A stretch of DNA of 64,000 nucleotides from Quercus robur (Eukaryota > Streptophyta > Magnoliopsida > Fagales > Fagaceae), in contig NC_065535.1 in NCBI RefSeq assembly GCF_932294415.1, positions 96,690,862 through 96,754,861 of the forward strand. Direction: 5' to 3'. Each line of letters opens with the position of its first letter. Position 1 is the stretch's first letter. The notes under the pieces are model-generated. The model saw only the letters and a program-made list of their open reading frames with translations. It did no database searches and was not told the DNA's origin. Of the stretch, positions 46,553-58,860 are shown one piece after another. The position numbers and the translations under genes are program-made.

Positions 46553-47345
46553 TATTCATTTAAATTTGCTTGATTTCCCACTAAAATATTTTTGCCTTGC
46601 TCAATTTTTTGTCTTTGTCTTGCATAATTGGCACGATGTCTTGCCAAGCGTTCTTCTTTCTGATCATTTCCTTCTCTTTCTCTTCTAAGTTGCGCATACA
46701 GCCCATGTTGTTTTTGTCGGTGTTCTCTCTCATTGATGATTGATATGATCTGTTGGTGTATTTGCAAAACTCATCCCTACATTAAAATATTACACAATTT
46801 CATGTTTTTGTAACATATTTGAGTAGGGTTTTTGAAAAATTTCTTCGTTATTAAACTAAACACTTCAATTTTCCAATGAACACATTTTTCTTTCCACTTT
46901 TACTTTTTTACCTAATAATAATTAAATTAATCTAAACAATAAAAATTTATGTAAAGTTTCTCATTAGATTTTACCATGTTATTAAATAAGGATTAGAGAA
47001 GACACCAAGTACTTTATATTTTGGATTTATTTGGTTTGCTTTCAAGAACAATATAAGTCTTTTGTTATTTTTTTACATGAATATCTGTGTTTAAGCTCTT
47101 AGTTGGAATACAATTATTTCTTGCATAAATTAGCTAGACGTGTGAAAAATATAATTTACATTTTGTTTATGAAATATTAAATATAGTTTATTTTTTTGAT
47201 AGATACAATAGAATTTAAACATGTGGCGTCCACAGACTCCATGATGATTACTCTTTATCATCAGATAAAGATACTAATTAATTTGTGGTGAAATGACAAA
47301 AGAGTAAGAGACTTTACTACTTAATAGTTGATTTTTTTTTTTTTG
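46553..47345. other. region between duplication copy B and the LINE
   Basis: A minus-strand open frame at 46510-46767 includes a basic, charged stretch (LYAQLRREREGNDQKEERLA and RHRANYARQRQK) that could be a fragment of a transposon-encoded or other basic protein; I cannot identify it. The rest is A/T-rich with no gene. Confidence 0.4.
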
Positions 47346-47355
47346 AGAAACTATT

Positions 47356-50300
47356 TTTTTTTTTTTTTTTTTTTTAGAATAAGGTAAGTCAATTTTATTT
47401 CGGCAAATCAGACTGGAAAACATCATCCAAATCTTGTGGTAGTTCTTCTAACCACACATCAGTATCAGCAGTTAAAACTGCTCTTCTTGCCAGGGAGGGC
47501 TAAATTGTTGCCCCCCCCTACTAACATGGCAGAAACTACAAGCTTGCAAATAAAGACTAGCTATTTTAATATCTTCTATTGATGGCTTCAATAACCTTCA
47601 GTGAGTCACCCTCCACTACCACTTGTGTGAGACTTATCTCCTGCGCTAAGAGGATAGCACGTCGGGCAGCCATGGCTTCCACCGATTCTACAGAGCTGGG
47701 GAGCGGAATATTCTGACTTAGAGCTACGATTATCATTCCTTCCACATCCCTAACTACCACCCCCAGACCTGCTCTACCAGAACTCTCAAAGACGGCACCG
47801 TCGAAATTCAGCTTATAAAAACCAGCACTTAGCGGCGTCCATGGCGGTCTTATGCGAGACACCCTAGACCGAAATGGCCGATCCTGAACGTCCCAAAATT
47901 CCTGTAACAGCTCACGAGCTCGCTGCACCGTCTCCCCTACTCCCCAAACACTTTGCTTCTCCCTCAGTTTATTCCGCCTCATCCAAATGCTCCAAGCAAC
48001 CATCGAAAATAGAGCAGCTATGGCTGGGCTTGCATTAGCTAAAACCGCTGAAACAAGATCACCAAAATTTCTAAAAATCTTTGGTCGGAATGGATAGAAA
48101 GATGGCTCCGAAAGCCAAATACATTTAACCCGATCACACAGCCAAAGACAGTGAATAGTATCTTCGGTGTGTTCTTCACAGAGGCTGCAAATGTTCTCAA
48201 GGAGAATGTGCCGTGTAAATAGATTGAGCTTGGTGGGTAAAGACTCATTTGAGGCTCTCCATATAAAGTGCTTAACTTTATTTAGAACTTGCATATCCCA
48301 AATTCTATTCCAAAAGGATTTGCAACCCCCTGTAGCGGACGGACTGGGCAAAGCAGCTCTGGTATCAGCGGCCATCAACTGATAAGCACTTCTAACAGTG
48401 TAGCTTCCATCCGTGGTGTGTGGCCATATAAGCAAGTCCTCCATCGGATAATGACTGACAGGAATTCCTTGAATGCTCTCGGCTTCCCACGATAAGAAAT
48501 TTTGTTCAATGATCTCCCTGTTCCAAACTCTTGTGTCAGGGATGAAGAGATCCTTTACTGTGATCAGAGAAGGGTCAAGTTGAGGAGATACAATCTGGCC
48601 TCCCCCTGAAGACTCCAGCCAACGGTGCTTCCATATGTTGATCCCTGAACCATCTCCTATTCTCCACCGTGCTCCCTTGCAGATAACCTCCCTAGCCTGT
48701 AAAATACTTTTCCAAGCAAAGGAACTTCGTGGGTTGAAATCAGCATCCAAGATACTCCCCACTGGAAAATATTTCGGTTTAAAGACTTTATACAGTAACG
48801 TATCCTTCTCATGGTAAAGTCTCCAAACCTGTTTACTAAGAAGTGCATCATTAAATTGTCAAAGATCACGAAATCCCATACCCCCAAGAGACTTTGGAGA
48901 GCATAAAGTACTCCACTTCACCCACTGCATTCTTCTTGTATTATCTTGATTTCCCCACCAAAATTTTCGGATCATCGTCTCAATATCCTTGATTAAACCA
49001 ATTGGTAACCGAAACACACTCATCGAATAAGTGGGAATAGATTGAATAACCGCCTTTATCATGACTTCCTTTCCTGCTTGAGAGAGTAACTTTTCCTTCC
49101 ACCCTTGCATTTTTGCCCAAATCCGTTCCTTGATCTGAATGAAGCAAGCTTTTTTTTTGTCTCCCCACAAATGACGGCAAGCCCAAGTATTTCTCATAGT
49201 GCTTGATAGCTGGCACCCCTAGCAATACCTTGATTTCTTGTTGAACCTCCTCCGATGTGTTTCTGTTAAAGAAAAGGGTTGTTTTGTCCTTATTCACCAA
49301 TTGGCCAGATGCACCTTCATACCAATGAAGTAGTTGCTGGATTTTTTGACATTCATTTTTGTTGGCCCTGCAAAACAAAAGGCAATCATCTGCAAAAAAG
49401 AGATGAGTAATCTTTGGCCCTTGCCGACATAGAGATAAACCCCTTATCTCCCCATTGTCCACTGCTTTGTTAAGAAGAGCATTTAGACCTTCCGCACAAA
49501 ACAAGAAGAGAAAGAGGGAAAGGGGGTCACCTTGCCTCAACCCTCTGGATGGTTGTATAAACCCTCTTGGTTCACCATTTAAGAGTATGGAATAAGTCAC
49601 TGTAGAAACACACTGCATAATCATAGCCACCCATGAATCCTGAAACCCCATCTTTAACATGATTTTTTCTAGAAAACTCCACTCCACTCTATCATAGGCC
49701 TTGCTCATATCTAATTTCAAAGCCATAGAACCTTCCCTTCCCGAGCTTTGAGTTTTCATATAATGCAAGGATTCAAAGGCAATCAAGATATTATCTGTAA
49801 TAAGTCTATCAGCAATGAAAGCACTTTGAGCTTCTGAAACTATAGAATTCAGGAAGGGTTTTAACCGATTAGCAATAACTTTGCTAATAATTTTATAAAT
49901 CACGTTGCATAAACTGATGGGTCTAAATTCCGAAACAAATTCAGGATTATTAACTTTTGGAATCAAAGTAATGAAAGTGTGATTGATGGATTTGAGGAGA
50001 GTACCAGAATTTAGGCAAGATAGCACCGCTTCTGTAACTTCTGGGCCAATGTGTTGCCAAAAGGATTGGTAAAATAGGGGTGGCATTCCATCAGGTCCTG
50101 GTGCCTTCAAAGGAGCCATTTGTTTGATAGCAATATCAACTTCCTCCATACTATATGGTTTCACCAATTCTGCATTCATATCTGCTGTGACTACCCTTTT
50201 AACACCTTCAAGGACTCGGTCAAGATCATGGAAATGTGATTGAGTAAACAATCTGGTATAGTACTCCACAAAGATTGCTGAAACCACTTCCTCATCTCTC

Positions 50301-50810
50301 TGCCAGACTCCTTCACCATCTTTGATACCCTTAATAAAATTTTTCCTCTTCCTTTGAGTAGCCACCCCATGAAAATATCTTGTATTTTTGTCACCCTTCG
50401 CCACCCACTGTGTTCTGGCTCTCTGCCTCCACATTTTGCTTTCTCTATCCAGCAAGACATTAAGTTCCCTTCGCAACTGAACAACCATCCCATAACTCCC
50501 ACCCTTGGCTGCTTCCTCTTTAGCTTTCCACAGCCTCTCCTTTTTATTAGCAATTTGTTTCTTAACGTTACCAAAATGATCTTTGCTCTAAGACCTAAGC
50601 ATCTTTTTACACCTCTTGAGTTTTTTGGACACTTTAAACATGAGTTTGCCTTCTTGTGAAATCTCCCAAGCTCTTAGAACCGTATCACTACAGCCCCTAT
50701 CTGCTAGCCACATTTCTTCAAAACGAAAGGGACGTCGAAACCACCTTTGTGACTCACTGTTAGGATCAAAAACCAGTTTAATGGGACGATGATCAGAGGA
50801 AAAACAATGA
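47356..50810 (-). mobile_element. 5'-truncated L1-type LINE
   Basis: A perfect 10-bp target duplication AGAAACTATT flanks the element (47346-47355 and 50811-50820). The 3' end is a poly-A tail, seen as poly-T from about 47354 to 47375 on the plus strand, with an AATAAA-like signal nearby. The element is 3455 bp and starts inside the endonuclease domain (SSDHRPIKLVF, near 50796), so ORF1 and most of the endonuclease are missing. This is the usual outcome of incomplete target-primed reverse transcription. Confidence 0.95.
47566..50810 (-). pseudogene. LINE ORF2 remnant: endonuclease end, reverse transcriptase, zf-RVT, RNase H
   Basis: Reading from 50810 downwards: the endonuclease C-terminus (SDHRP); a reverse transcriptase with KAPGPDGMPPLFYQ, GLRQGDPLSLFLFLF and the catalytic HLFFADDCLLF; a zinc-binding zf-RVT region (FWNRIWDMQVLNKVKHFIWR, CSLCEEHTEDTIHCLWLC); and an RNase H start (LNFDGAVFESSGRAGLG). 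It is broken by TAG at about 50588-50590 (probably a former Trp in RSWSKDHFGNV), a one-base shift in an A-run near 49151-49159, and TGA at 48859-48861 after GGMGFRDL. The RNase H ends early after VIEAINRRY, with decayed sequence beyond. The copy is therefore inactive. Confidence 0.92.
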
Positions 50811-50820
50811 AGAAACTATT

Positions 50821-52300
50821 AATTGAGCTAATTGAAATCTACATATTTAGTTCATGAAATTTCAATAATTATGGGCCTACACATGATAAAGATCATGGAC
50901 TAACAATATTAATATGTAGATGTGTGAGTAATTGAAGCCACTTTTTTGTGATGCCTATGTTTTTTTTTTTTTAAATGACTCTTAGTCTTAGCACATTCGA
51001 GTGTGTGAATAGGCTAGTCTATGTATATATCAATTTTACGTTGGCACTGTGGCTTTGCTTAGGCTAGCTGAACCATATCTCTTGTGTCATTTCATTTTCA
51101 CATCACCATCTAAATCAACCACAATTAAATAATGATGACCCATATTATACTCTTGTAAATTTCATTTAATATTTATTATTTCTTATAATGATTCTTAACA
51201 TGGGAAACACCCATTTACTGGAATGAGCCACTTACTCATTTTTTATGTGTACCTTTCTTGTTTCCAATCCTTTATATAGGAAACGTACCTAATTTTATGC
51301 ATGTGCTGGCATTAGCGAGAACGTGGGGAATAGATTTACGAGATATGAGTTTTTCTCTTTGTGTCAAAAATATAGTAAACTTTTTCAAATTAGATTTTAA
51401 TTATGGGCTAATTTTGTGTTATGTGTCCACTTAAATTTAATATTTGTACAAAATGAGTTAATGAGTACAAAATACTAAGGATACATTTGGTACAATAGGA
51501 ATTGTACTCTTTATTACTAGTAATAAAGTGTGTTGTAATGTAGTAACTAAATATATTCATTAGTTTGACTGTGAGTTATAACATTAGAATGAAACTTAAC
51601 ATTTATTTTAGGAAATATCTTACTTATATAATTATATCTCCTTAAAAATTGTTATTTTTAAATTTAAGAGAGATATTTGTTATTATTTATTATTTATTAT
51701 TTTTATAATTGTTAGATGTATATGGAAAATTTGTTTATTTGGAAATATATTAAAATTTGAACTTATTGCACTTACTAAGGAATAACTAATACCACCTTTT
51801 AAAGAGGAATAGTTATTCCTCATTTTGTAGAATAACTATTCATACGAAATGACTATTCCTTATAATAAAAACATAACCAAACTAAAGAATAATTAAACCA
51901 TATGAATAACTATTACATTACAACGTCTATTACAGTCTATCAAACATGCCCTAAGAGTCCTAATACATATTAACTATTTTTTTTATGGGAACTATTTTTT
52001 TTTTTACTTTATATATTAAAAAAAGCTTTTATTTTTGAAGAAAAAATAATACTTTTACTTTATTATTGGGAAATAGATGGTGTAGGATAAATGTTTATCC
52101 CAAAAAAAAAAAATACTAACATAAGCTAAGAGTAAAATTGTTACTTTATAAAATTAAAAAAGAAGAAGAAGAAGCTAATACAAACACTAATTGTCACTTT
52201 ATCTAAAGAAGTTGATAAGATCATTTTTTTTTTTTTTTTTTTTTGGTTTTTACCTAAAAACTTACTGCAATTGGGTGGAACTACTTGGCACAACCAATTA
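50821..52300. other. AT-rich intergenic DNA with one MITE
   Basis: No gene seen. Apart from the MITE at 51479-51951 it consists of A/T-rich sequence with homopolymer runs, including a poly-T at about 52226-52244. Confidence 0.45.
51479..51951. mobile_element. Tourist-like MITE
   Basis: The ends GGATACATTTGGTACAAT and CTATCAAACATGCCC are loosely complementary and flanked by TAA at 51476-51478 and 51952-51954. The 473-bp interior carries inverted words built on GGAATAACTATTC near its right side. The TAA duplication fits the PIF/Harbinger group. Confidence 0.7.
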
Positions 52301-52305
52301 TATAT

Positions 52306-53085
52306 TGTAGGGGCGGTTTTTGAGGCCCAGGCCCAGCAAGTAAGAGGTTCTGGCCCAAAAGTCCCCAAACAATGAATTTGTAGAGAATGGGTTACAGAGC
52401 TAGGACAAGACGAAGTGAACGTCAGTTAGATGTATGCCATGCACCACGCTAAACGTGAGAATATTCCATTTACGTTTGATAGGATATCGGTCTGAAGAGA
52501 CGTATAAGTGCACTTCTTGCTCTGTTTACAGACTACGGAGTCCTTTCTCCTTTCCTTTTTCTTTTTCTCTTTTTTTTTCTCCGATCCCCTCTTCAAGGGG
52601 ATCTTCTTCTCTTATATAGCCTCCTTGAATTGATAAGAGTCTTACACTTGTTAGCTATCCAAACCTTCACTTGAGTGTCTGTCCCATCGGACACCTTCCT
52701 TATCTTTCTATGAATTGCACTGGCCAATGTAATACTGTTCGCCTGTCTTCTCCACATTAATGCGGCTGAAAAAGTAGCTTTCTTGCATTTAATGCGGCAG
52801 TTGTGGCTTCCCCCTAATGCCTTACATTTTCTTCTTTCCTGCTGTGTGAGGCTCACCCTCCTACCCACGTTCACCTGGATGGGTTCTTCATTGTTGAGGG
52901 GACACACATTGGGCCCAAGTTCGCGTGTCCGAGGAGGCATTCCTCCTCGGACGTCTTTTGGATCAAACCGGGCTCAACAGGGTTGGGCCGGAAGTCGCTC
53001 GGGCCCCTATTCCCCGTTGGGTCATGGTTGGGCTTTGTGTGGGTTCACAGGCCCATTTGTTGATTTTGGGAATTTCATCCCTACA
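52306..53085 (+). mobile_element. solo LTR (same family as 13276 and 44111)
   Basis: Begins TGTAGGGGCGG and ends TTCATCCCTACA, flanked by TATAT at 52301-52305 and 53086-53090. It is 780 bp. It shares ACAATGAATTTGTAGAGA, a CT-rich stretch ahead of CTTATATAGCC near 52611, CACATTAATGCGGC and CCTCGGACG with its relatives. No internal region is present. The A/T-only target duplication is less specific than in the other two copies. Confidence 0.88.
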
Positions 53086-53090
53086 TATAT

Positions 53091-54667
53091 AAATATATAT
53101 TTATTTAATTTAAAAAAAAATTGCAATTTGGTGAAGCCACTTGATATAACCATAGTTTTTAAGCCTAACTTTTACCCAACTTTTATTAAATAATATACTA
53201 GTTGCTAACCCGTGCAATGCATGGGAAAGCTATTGTGTATGAAGATGTAAACTTTTTTTTTTTCTCTTCCTCTTTGATTATATATTAGGATTCCAGTCTT
53301 ATAATTTTCTATCCTTGATATGAAATATTTGAAACATTAATTTACATAATGAAAAATAGATCAATTTAGTTTAGATAAAAATAAATAAATAAATCTTTCT
53401 ATTTAAATATAGATTGGCAACACATGCAATAACTCTAAAATTGAGACCTAATTATTCAAAGAAGCATCACTTAGTCTTACCAACGAAGATGATTCACTCC
53501 TCTAAGTCTTGCTTTAACAACTAGCTTGAAATAAAATAAAAATTATACATACATACATATATGTATATATATATATATATATAACCATCAAACAAAAAAA
53601 ATTACATATTTACAGCTCTATACACAGCCATCTTGAAGATTCAAGACAGACTGACATTAACAAAACCTTACCAGTTGGAGCGAATGCTTCAAATCCTAAA
53701 AAGAATATTAGTCTTGGTTCTTGAAATATATATATATTAGCCACCAATGTTTTCATTATTTTTTAAATAAGATATATATATATATATATATGTTAAGTTG
53801 TTAACCATCAAAATAACTAAAAATTGTTTACCAAACATAAGAGAAGCCATAACCTTGATATATAAAAAGAGTGTAAACTCCAAACCCAAATTGAATAAAT
53901 ATTTTGATAGAATCATAGAACACACTAATCATTTATATTGACTTAGGTTAAAAGAGTTCTATCATACTACTACTACTACATATTTTTTTTTTAAAATTTG
54001 AGTTTATTAGGATCTGGGAATTCGAGTCCTATACTAACTTAGTTTTAATTTTTTTTTTTTTTTAGAATCTTATTTAAATAATGTTGATATGTAAAAATGT
54101 GGGAATTCTAAAAAAGGTCAAAAGTTAAGTTAAAGGCTTCAGTTATATATATATATATATATATATAGAGGTTGTGTTAATGGGTAAAGTGCTTGTCAAC
54201 AACAACCTTTTGCATATTTTTATAGCATTAATTTACTTTTTACAGCTTTTTATTCTTTTTGATAATTTTTTAATATTTTTTTATCTTTTTTGGTAACATT
54301 TTTAATAACTTTTTGTCCTTTTTATTAACACAACCCATTAAGAGAAATCTTAACAAACACCGCATTGCGCTGGGTAACATTTCCCATACACATATATATA
54401 TATATTAAATTTTTTTTTTTTTTGGGTTAAACAAAAGAAGAAGAAAACTACCAAATATAAATAATAATAAAAAAACAAAAAACAAGACCAAAGAAAGAAA
54501 AAAAAAAAAAAAAAAAGGTTCATGAGTGTTCACTTCAGCCAGTTCACTCTTCAAAGTCTATTTGTTTCGCTGTTGTCCTAAGTCCCAATTCCCAAACCTC
54601 CCATCCCCTGTCTACTAGGGTTTAAGCCCACATTTCATTTCTCTCTGCTTCACACACAGAGACCACC
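53091..54667. other. intergenic DNA leading to the GRP23-like gene
   Basis: A/T-rich with several (TA)n tracts (about 53567, 53772, 54148, 54390) and poly-A and poly-T runs. The opening ATACTAGTTGCTAACCCGTG near 53200 resembles a repeat terminus seen in plant genomes. The last 130 bp is probably the promoter-proximal region and leader of the GRP23-like gene. Confidence 0.45.
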
Positions 54668-57600
54668 ATGTCTCTCTATCGTCTCCTCCTCCGTTCTCTC
54701 CGCCGCCCTTCCACCACCACCTCCCAAACTCTAACCCCACTCCTCCTCCTCCAAACCAACCAACCCACCCGCCGTGGCTTCGCCTTCTCCTCCGCCGAAG
54801 AAGCCGCTGCCGAACGACGCCGTCGCAAGCGCCGCCTCCGCATCGAGCCGCCTCTCCATGCACTCCGCCGTGACCCCTCCCAACCGCCACCACAGAGAGA
54901 CCCGAACGCTCCTCGGCTTCCGGACTCCACCTCAGCTCTGGTGGGTCCCAGGCTGAACCTCCACAATAGGGTGCAGTCTCTGATCAGAGCCGGTGACCTC
55001 GATGCTGCTTCTGCGGTGGCGAGACACTCTGTGTTTTCGAATACGAGGCCTACTGTCTTCACTTGCAATGCTATCATCGCCGCCATGTACCGTGCCAAGA
55101 GGTTGAAGTTTACTCTTTTTTCAGTTTCTTCTTCCCTTTTTGCCCTTCGTGTTTTCGTGTTTTTATGATTCTGCCACTGGCTCTTCTGGGTTTTTTTAGC
55201 TGATTACTATATTGTTTACTTTGATGTTTTTTTGAAACATAAATGTTTGTGTGTGTGTGTTCTGATTGTAGATTTTAACGAAATACCCAATATTGGTTTC
55301 TTAGAATAGCTTGGTTAATTAAGGTAAATGTGTGTGTGTGTGTGTGTGAGAGAGGGAACATTGATTGTAGATTCTAACAAAAGACCCATGATTGTTTCTT
55401 AATTGGATACTGTAAATTTTAAAGTTTGGAGTTTTTGTGTGAGGGAGAGAGTGTGTGGGTACACGTGCACTCTGATTGTAGATTTTAACAAAAAGACCAG
55501 GATTGTTTCTTACAGTATCTTGATTAGATATGGCCTAGGAAGCATAGACACTTTATTTAGGGTGTCATACCTGTGTCATACAGGTGTTATACCTGCTGTG
55601 TTATGTTATTTTTTAAGGAAAATTTCTTGTGCCACCATGTTGTACTGTACCCATGTCCGTGCATCCTAGGATACAGTGCAGTGAGTGCGTGTGTGCACAT
55701 GCAAGAGAGAGAGAGGGTTTCTCCTTCTTAATGTTGTGTCTGAGAGAGAGAGAGAGAGAGATGGGGCATACATGCTTGTTCATTGTAGATGTTATCAAAA
55801 GATCCAAGATCATTTCTTTCTATAGCTTGATTAGATAAGGTACAGATTGTGTGTGTGTGCTCACATGCTCTGATTGTAGATTTTGATGAAAGACCCAAAT
55901 TTGGTTCTTTGTAGATTTTAATGGAACACCCTAATGTTGGAACTTAGAAAAAGTTTGGTTTTTGATGCTATTTTTCTCTTCTAATTCTTGTTTAACCAAT
56001 CCAGCATATTGCAAAACGAGTCACTGTTTTAGATTCAATTACATCTGTTTTCTATTAGCCGATTCTTAAGTTTTATTTAATAACCCAATTAGTTTTAGGG
56101 AAATTTGAAACACTGTTTTGTTTCTGATGATATGATTGATACAGGTACAATGATGCTGTTGCCCTCTTCCACTTCTTCTTCAACCAATCAAATATTGTTC
56201 CTAATGTTGTATCTTATAATAATTTGATTAATACTCATTGTGATGAGGGGAGGGTTGATCAGGGGTTGGAAGTGTATCGCCATATTATTGCGAGTGCACC
56301 ATTTAGTCCATCGTCGGTTACATACCGGCATTTGACAAAAGGGTTGATTGATGCAGGGCGGATTCAAGAGGCGGTGGATCTCTTGAGGGAAATGTTGAAT
56401 AAGGGGCACGGTGCAGACTCATTGGTTTATAACAATGTGATCAAGGGGTTTCTAGATTTGGAAAATTTGGAGAAGGCTAATGAGCTTTTTGTTGAGCTGA
56501 AGGAGCGGTGTCTGGTGTATGATGGGGTTGTGAATGCGACATTTATGAACTGGTTTTTTAATCAGGGGAAAGATAAGGAGGCAATGGAGTCATATAAGTC
56601 CTTGCTTGATCGCCAGTTTAAGATGGTGCCTGCGACTTGCAATGTTCTTTTGGAGGTATTGCTTAAGCACGGGAAGAAGAAGGAAGCTTTGGCATTGTTT
56701 GATTCGATGTTGGATAATCACACCCCGCCAACTTTCCAAGCAGTGAATTCAGAAACATTTAACATAATGGTTAATGAATGCTTTAAGCTTGGCAAGTTTG
56801 AGGAGGTAATTCCCACATTTAAGAAAGTTGGGACAAAATCAAATTCAAAGGCTTTTCAAATGGATGTTGCAGGTTATAATAATATCATTGCTCGGTTTTG
56901 TGAGAATGAGATGTTATCAGAGGCAGAGATGCTGTTTACAGAATTATCCTCAAAGTCATTGTCCCCTGATGTCACTACTCATAGGACTTTGATTGATGCA
57001 TTTTTGAAAGCGAACAGGATTGATGATGCATTGAAGGTGTTGAACAAAATGGTGGATGCTGGTTTGAGGGTGGTTGCTAGTTTTGGTAATAGGGTGTTCG
57101 ATGAATTGATCAAGAATGGCAAGGCAGCAGACTGTGCCCAGATTTTGTCTAAAATGGGAGAAAAAGAACCTAAACCAGACCCTACTTGTTATGAGGTTGT
57201 GATTAAGGGACTTTGCAATGAAGGTGCATTGGACAGGAGCTGGGATCTAATGGGCGAGGTGATGAGGTATGGTGTTGGTGTTACTCCTGCATTGCAGGAA
57301 ACTGTAAATGAGGCATTTACAAAAGCTGGTCGGGGTGAAGAGATTGAAAGACTGTTGGGCATGAATAGGTGGGGATATGCACACATGCCATCAAGACCAC
57401 CTCCTCGAATGGCAGGACCTTCTCACCCACCATCCGGACCCCCTCAAATGGTAAGGCCACAATACCCACCATCTGGATACCCTCAAATGGCCAGACCCCA
57501 GCAGACACCATCAGGGCCCACACAAATGGGTTGGCAGCAGTACCCACCATCTGGACCCTCTCAAATGTCCGGACCACAGTACCCACCATCTGGATCCCCT

Positions 57601-58101
57601 CAAATGGTTGGACCACATTACCCACCGTCTGGATCCCCTCAAGTGGCATGGCAGCAGCACACACCATCTGGACTTGCTCAATTTGCCAGACCACCACAGC
57701 CACCATCAGGAATCAACCCAGAGTCTCAAATGACCGGACCCCAGCAGACACCATCGGGGCCCACACAAATGGGATGGCAACAGCACCCACCATCTGGACC
57801 CTCTCAAATGTCCGGACCACAGTACCCACCATCTGGATCCCCTCAAATTGCTGGACCACATTACCCATCATCTGGATCCTCTCAAATGTCATGGCAGCAG
57901 CACACGCCATCTGGACTTGCTCAAATGGCCAGACCACCGCAACCACCATCTCCCCCTCCAATGACAGGATTCCATCACCCACCATCTGGCCCATCTCAAA
58001 CAGAAGGGCTGCAGCACCCACCACCAGGATCTCAAACAAATGAATCACATAACTCACCCTCAGCACTTCCTCAAACAACGGAACAGGTAGCAACGGGTTA
58101 G
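54668..58101 (+). CDS. GRP23: pentatricopeptide repeat protein, GRP23-like
   Basis: Two exons: 54668-55101 and 56145-58101 (GT-AG, phase 2), 796 aa. The N-terminus (MSLYRLLLRSLRRPSTTT) is Arg/Ser/Thr-rich with few acids, like an organelle targeting peptide, followed by the basic RRRKRRLRIEPP. About twelve PPR-like helical repeats run from residue about 125 to 545 (VVSYNNLINTHCDEGRVDQG, LVYNNVIKGFLDLENLEKAN, TTHRTLIDAFLKANRIDDAL). From residue about 555 to 790 a Pro/Gln/Ser repeat tail takes over, with about 16 copies of a PPSG-x2-QM pattern and several WQQ motifs. That layout matches Arabidopsis GRP23 (At1g10270), an essential PPR protein with a WQQ-rich tail linked to organelle RNA editing; an earlier report placed it in the nucleus with RNA polymerase II. 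Arabidopsis GRP23 is longer (about 913 aa, from memory). The ATG lies in a good context (ACCACCATGT). Confidence 0.92.
55236..55935 (+). repeat. imperfect repeats within the GRP23-like intron
   Basis: The phrase GATTGTAGATTTTAACAAAA (or a variant) followed by GACCCA and TTGTTTCTTA recurs near 55262, 55362, 55470, 55785, 55870 and 55912. Copies are separated by (GT)n or (GA)n tracts at about 55248, 55330, 55708 and 55742. About six diverged units lie in this 1043-bp intron. Confidence 0.8.
57400..58035 (+). repeat. coding tandem repeat of the GRP23-like tail
   Basis: The basic unit is about 36-39 bp encoding roughly PPSGxPQMxxPQY. A higher-order copy of about 243 bp (81 codons) is superimposed: the block around 57496-57710 recurs at about 57739-57955 with few changes (for example CCCCAGCAGACACCATC and CTCAAATGTCCGGACCACAG in both). 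Open frames on the other strands through this stretch are by-products of the repeat. Confidence 0.9.
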
Positions 58102-58860
58102 TTTGATTCTTTGATACCAGGTCATTGATAGAGATGCTGGTTCTCTCTTGTTCTGATTTTGAATTGGGCAAGGAGAGTGCTACCTCATTCTTATACGCTG
58201 AGTGTCTCTTTGTGCTACAAGTCTCTGTATTGGTTAGTTTCACTTGAGTATAATAATGACGTAGTTTTTGGTAGGGGTGTCTTAATATTATACGGAACTG
58301 TTGTTACCCTCAATGTGTTAGCTGATATGATGAGCCAATTAATTTTGTATTCAGACATATACATATTTATTCAAGACATTTTTAATCTGAATAATCTTGA
58401 CGCTCATATTGCTTGTGTTAGAAACTTACGTGAAAAATCTAGAGGGCACATCCGATGCAGATATTTTTGGAAAAAGTAGCTTTCAAAGAAGCCACATAGC
58501 ATTGATTATATATAATATATTACTTAGGTTGCATGGTGTTTTAGATTTTGTATGATTATGCAGGTTCTTTACCTGCAATATAAGTTCAAAATAATAGAGG
58601 TCCAAAAGCAACTTGGAGGTGACATAAGAGTGAGAAACAAATTAAAAAGAACTCATATCTACTATTGAATTTGCTAACCTTTTTCTTGTAGGTCTCAGTC
58701 TGAGTTTTGATAACGTGGTACTGTGTAAAGGATACACGAAGATTTATAATGTTAGCTTAACGAAAGACTTTTATAAATTGTATCCGTTTTAAGTTTAGAG
58801 TGTTCACCATTGTAAACATGATGTCCTTTTTTTATGCAATAAATTTTTGATTACCTATCA
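58102..58860 (+). other. 3' untranslated region of the GRP23-like gene
   Basis: A polyadenylation signal AATAAA lies at 58838-58843, followed within 20 bp by an A-run. The region between has no coding character. Confidence 0.5.

Noticed and set aside
54615-55098. Minus-strand Arg/Gly-rich open frames opposite GRP23-like exon 1
   Set aside because: Antisense shadow of a GC-rich Arg/Ser/Pro-coding exon; the plus strand carries the recognisable protein and splice sites.
57317-58243. Long minus-strand open frames opposite the GRP23-like tail, and a 224-codon plus-strand frame at 57369-58043
   Set aside because: They are by-products of the 36-39-bp coding repeat, which keeps all frames free of stops. 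The frame joined to the PPR domain explains the sequence.
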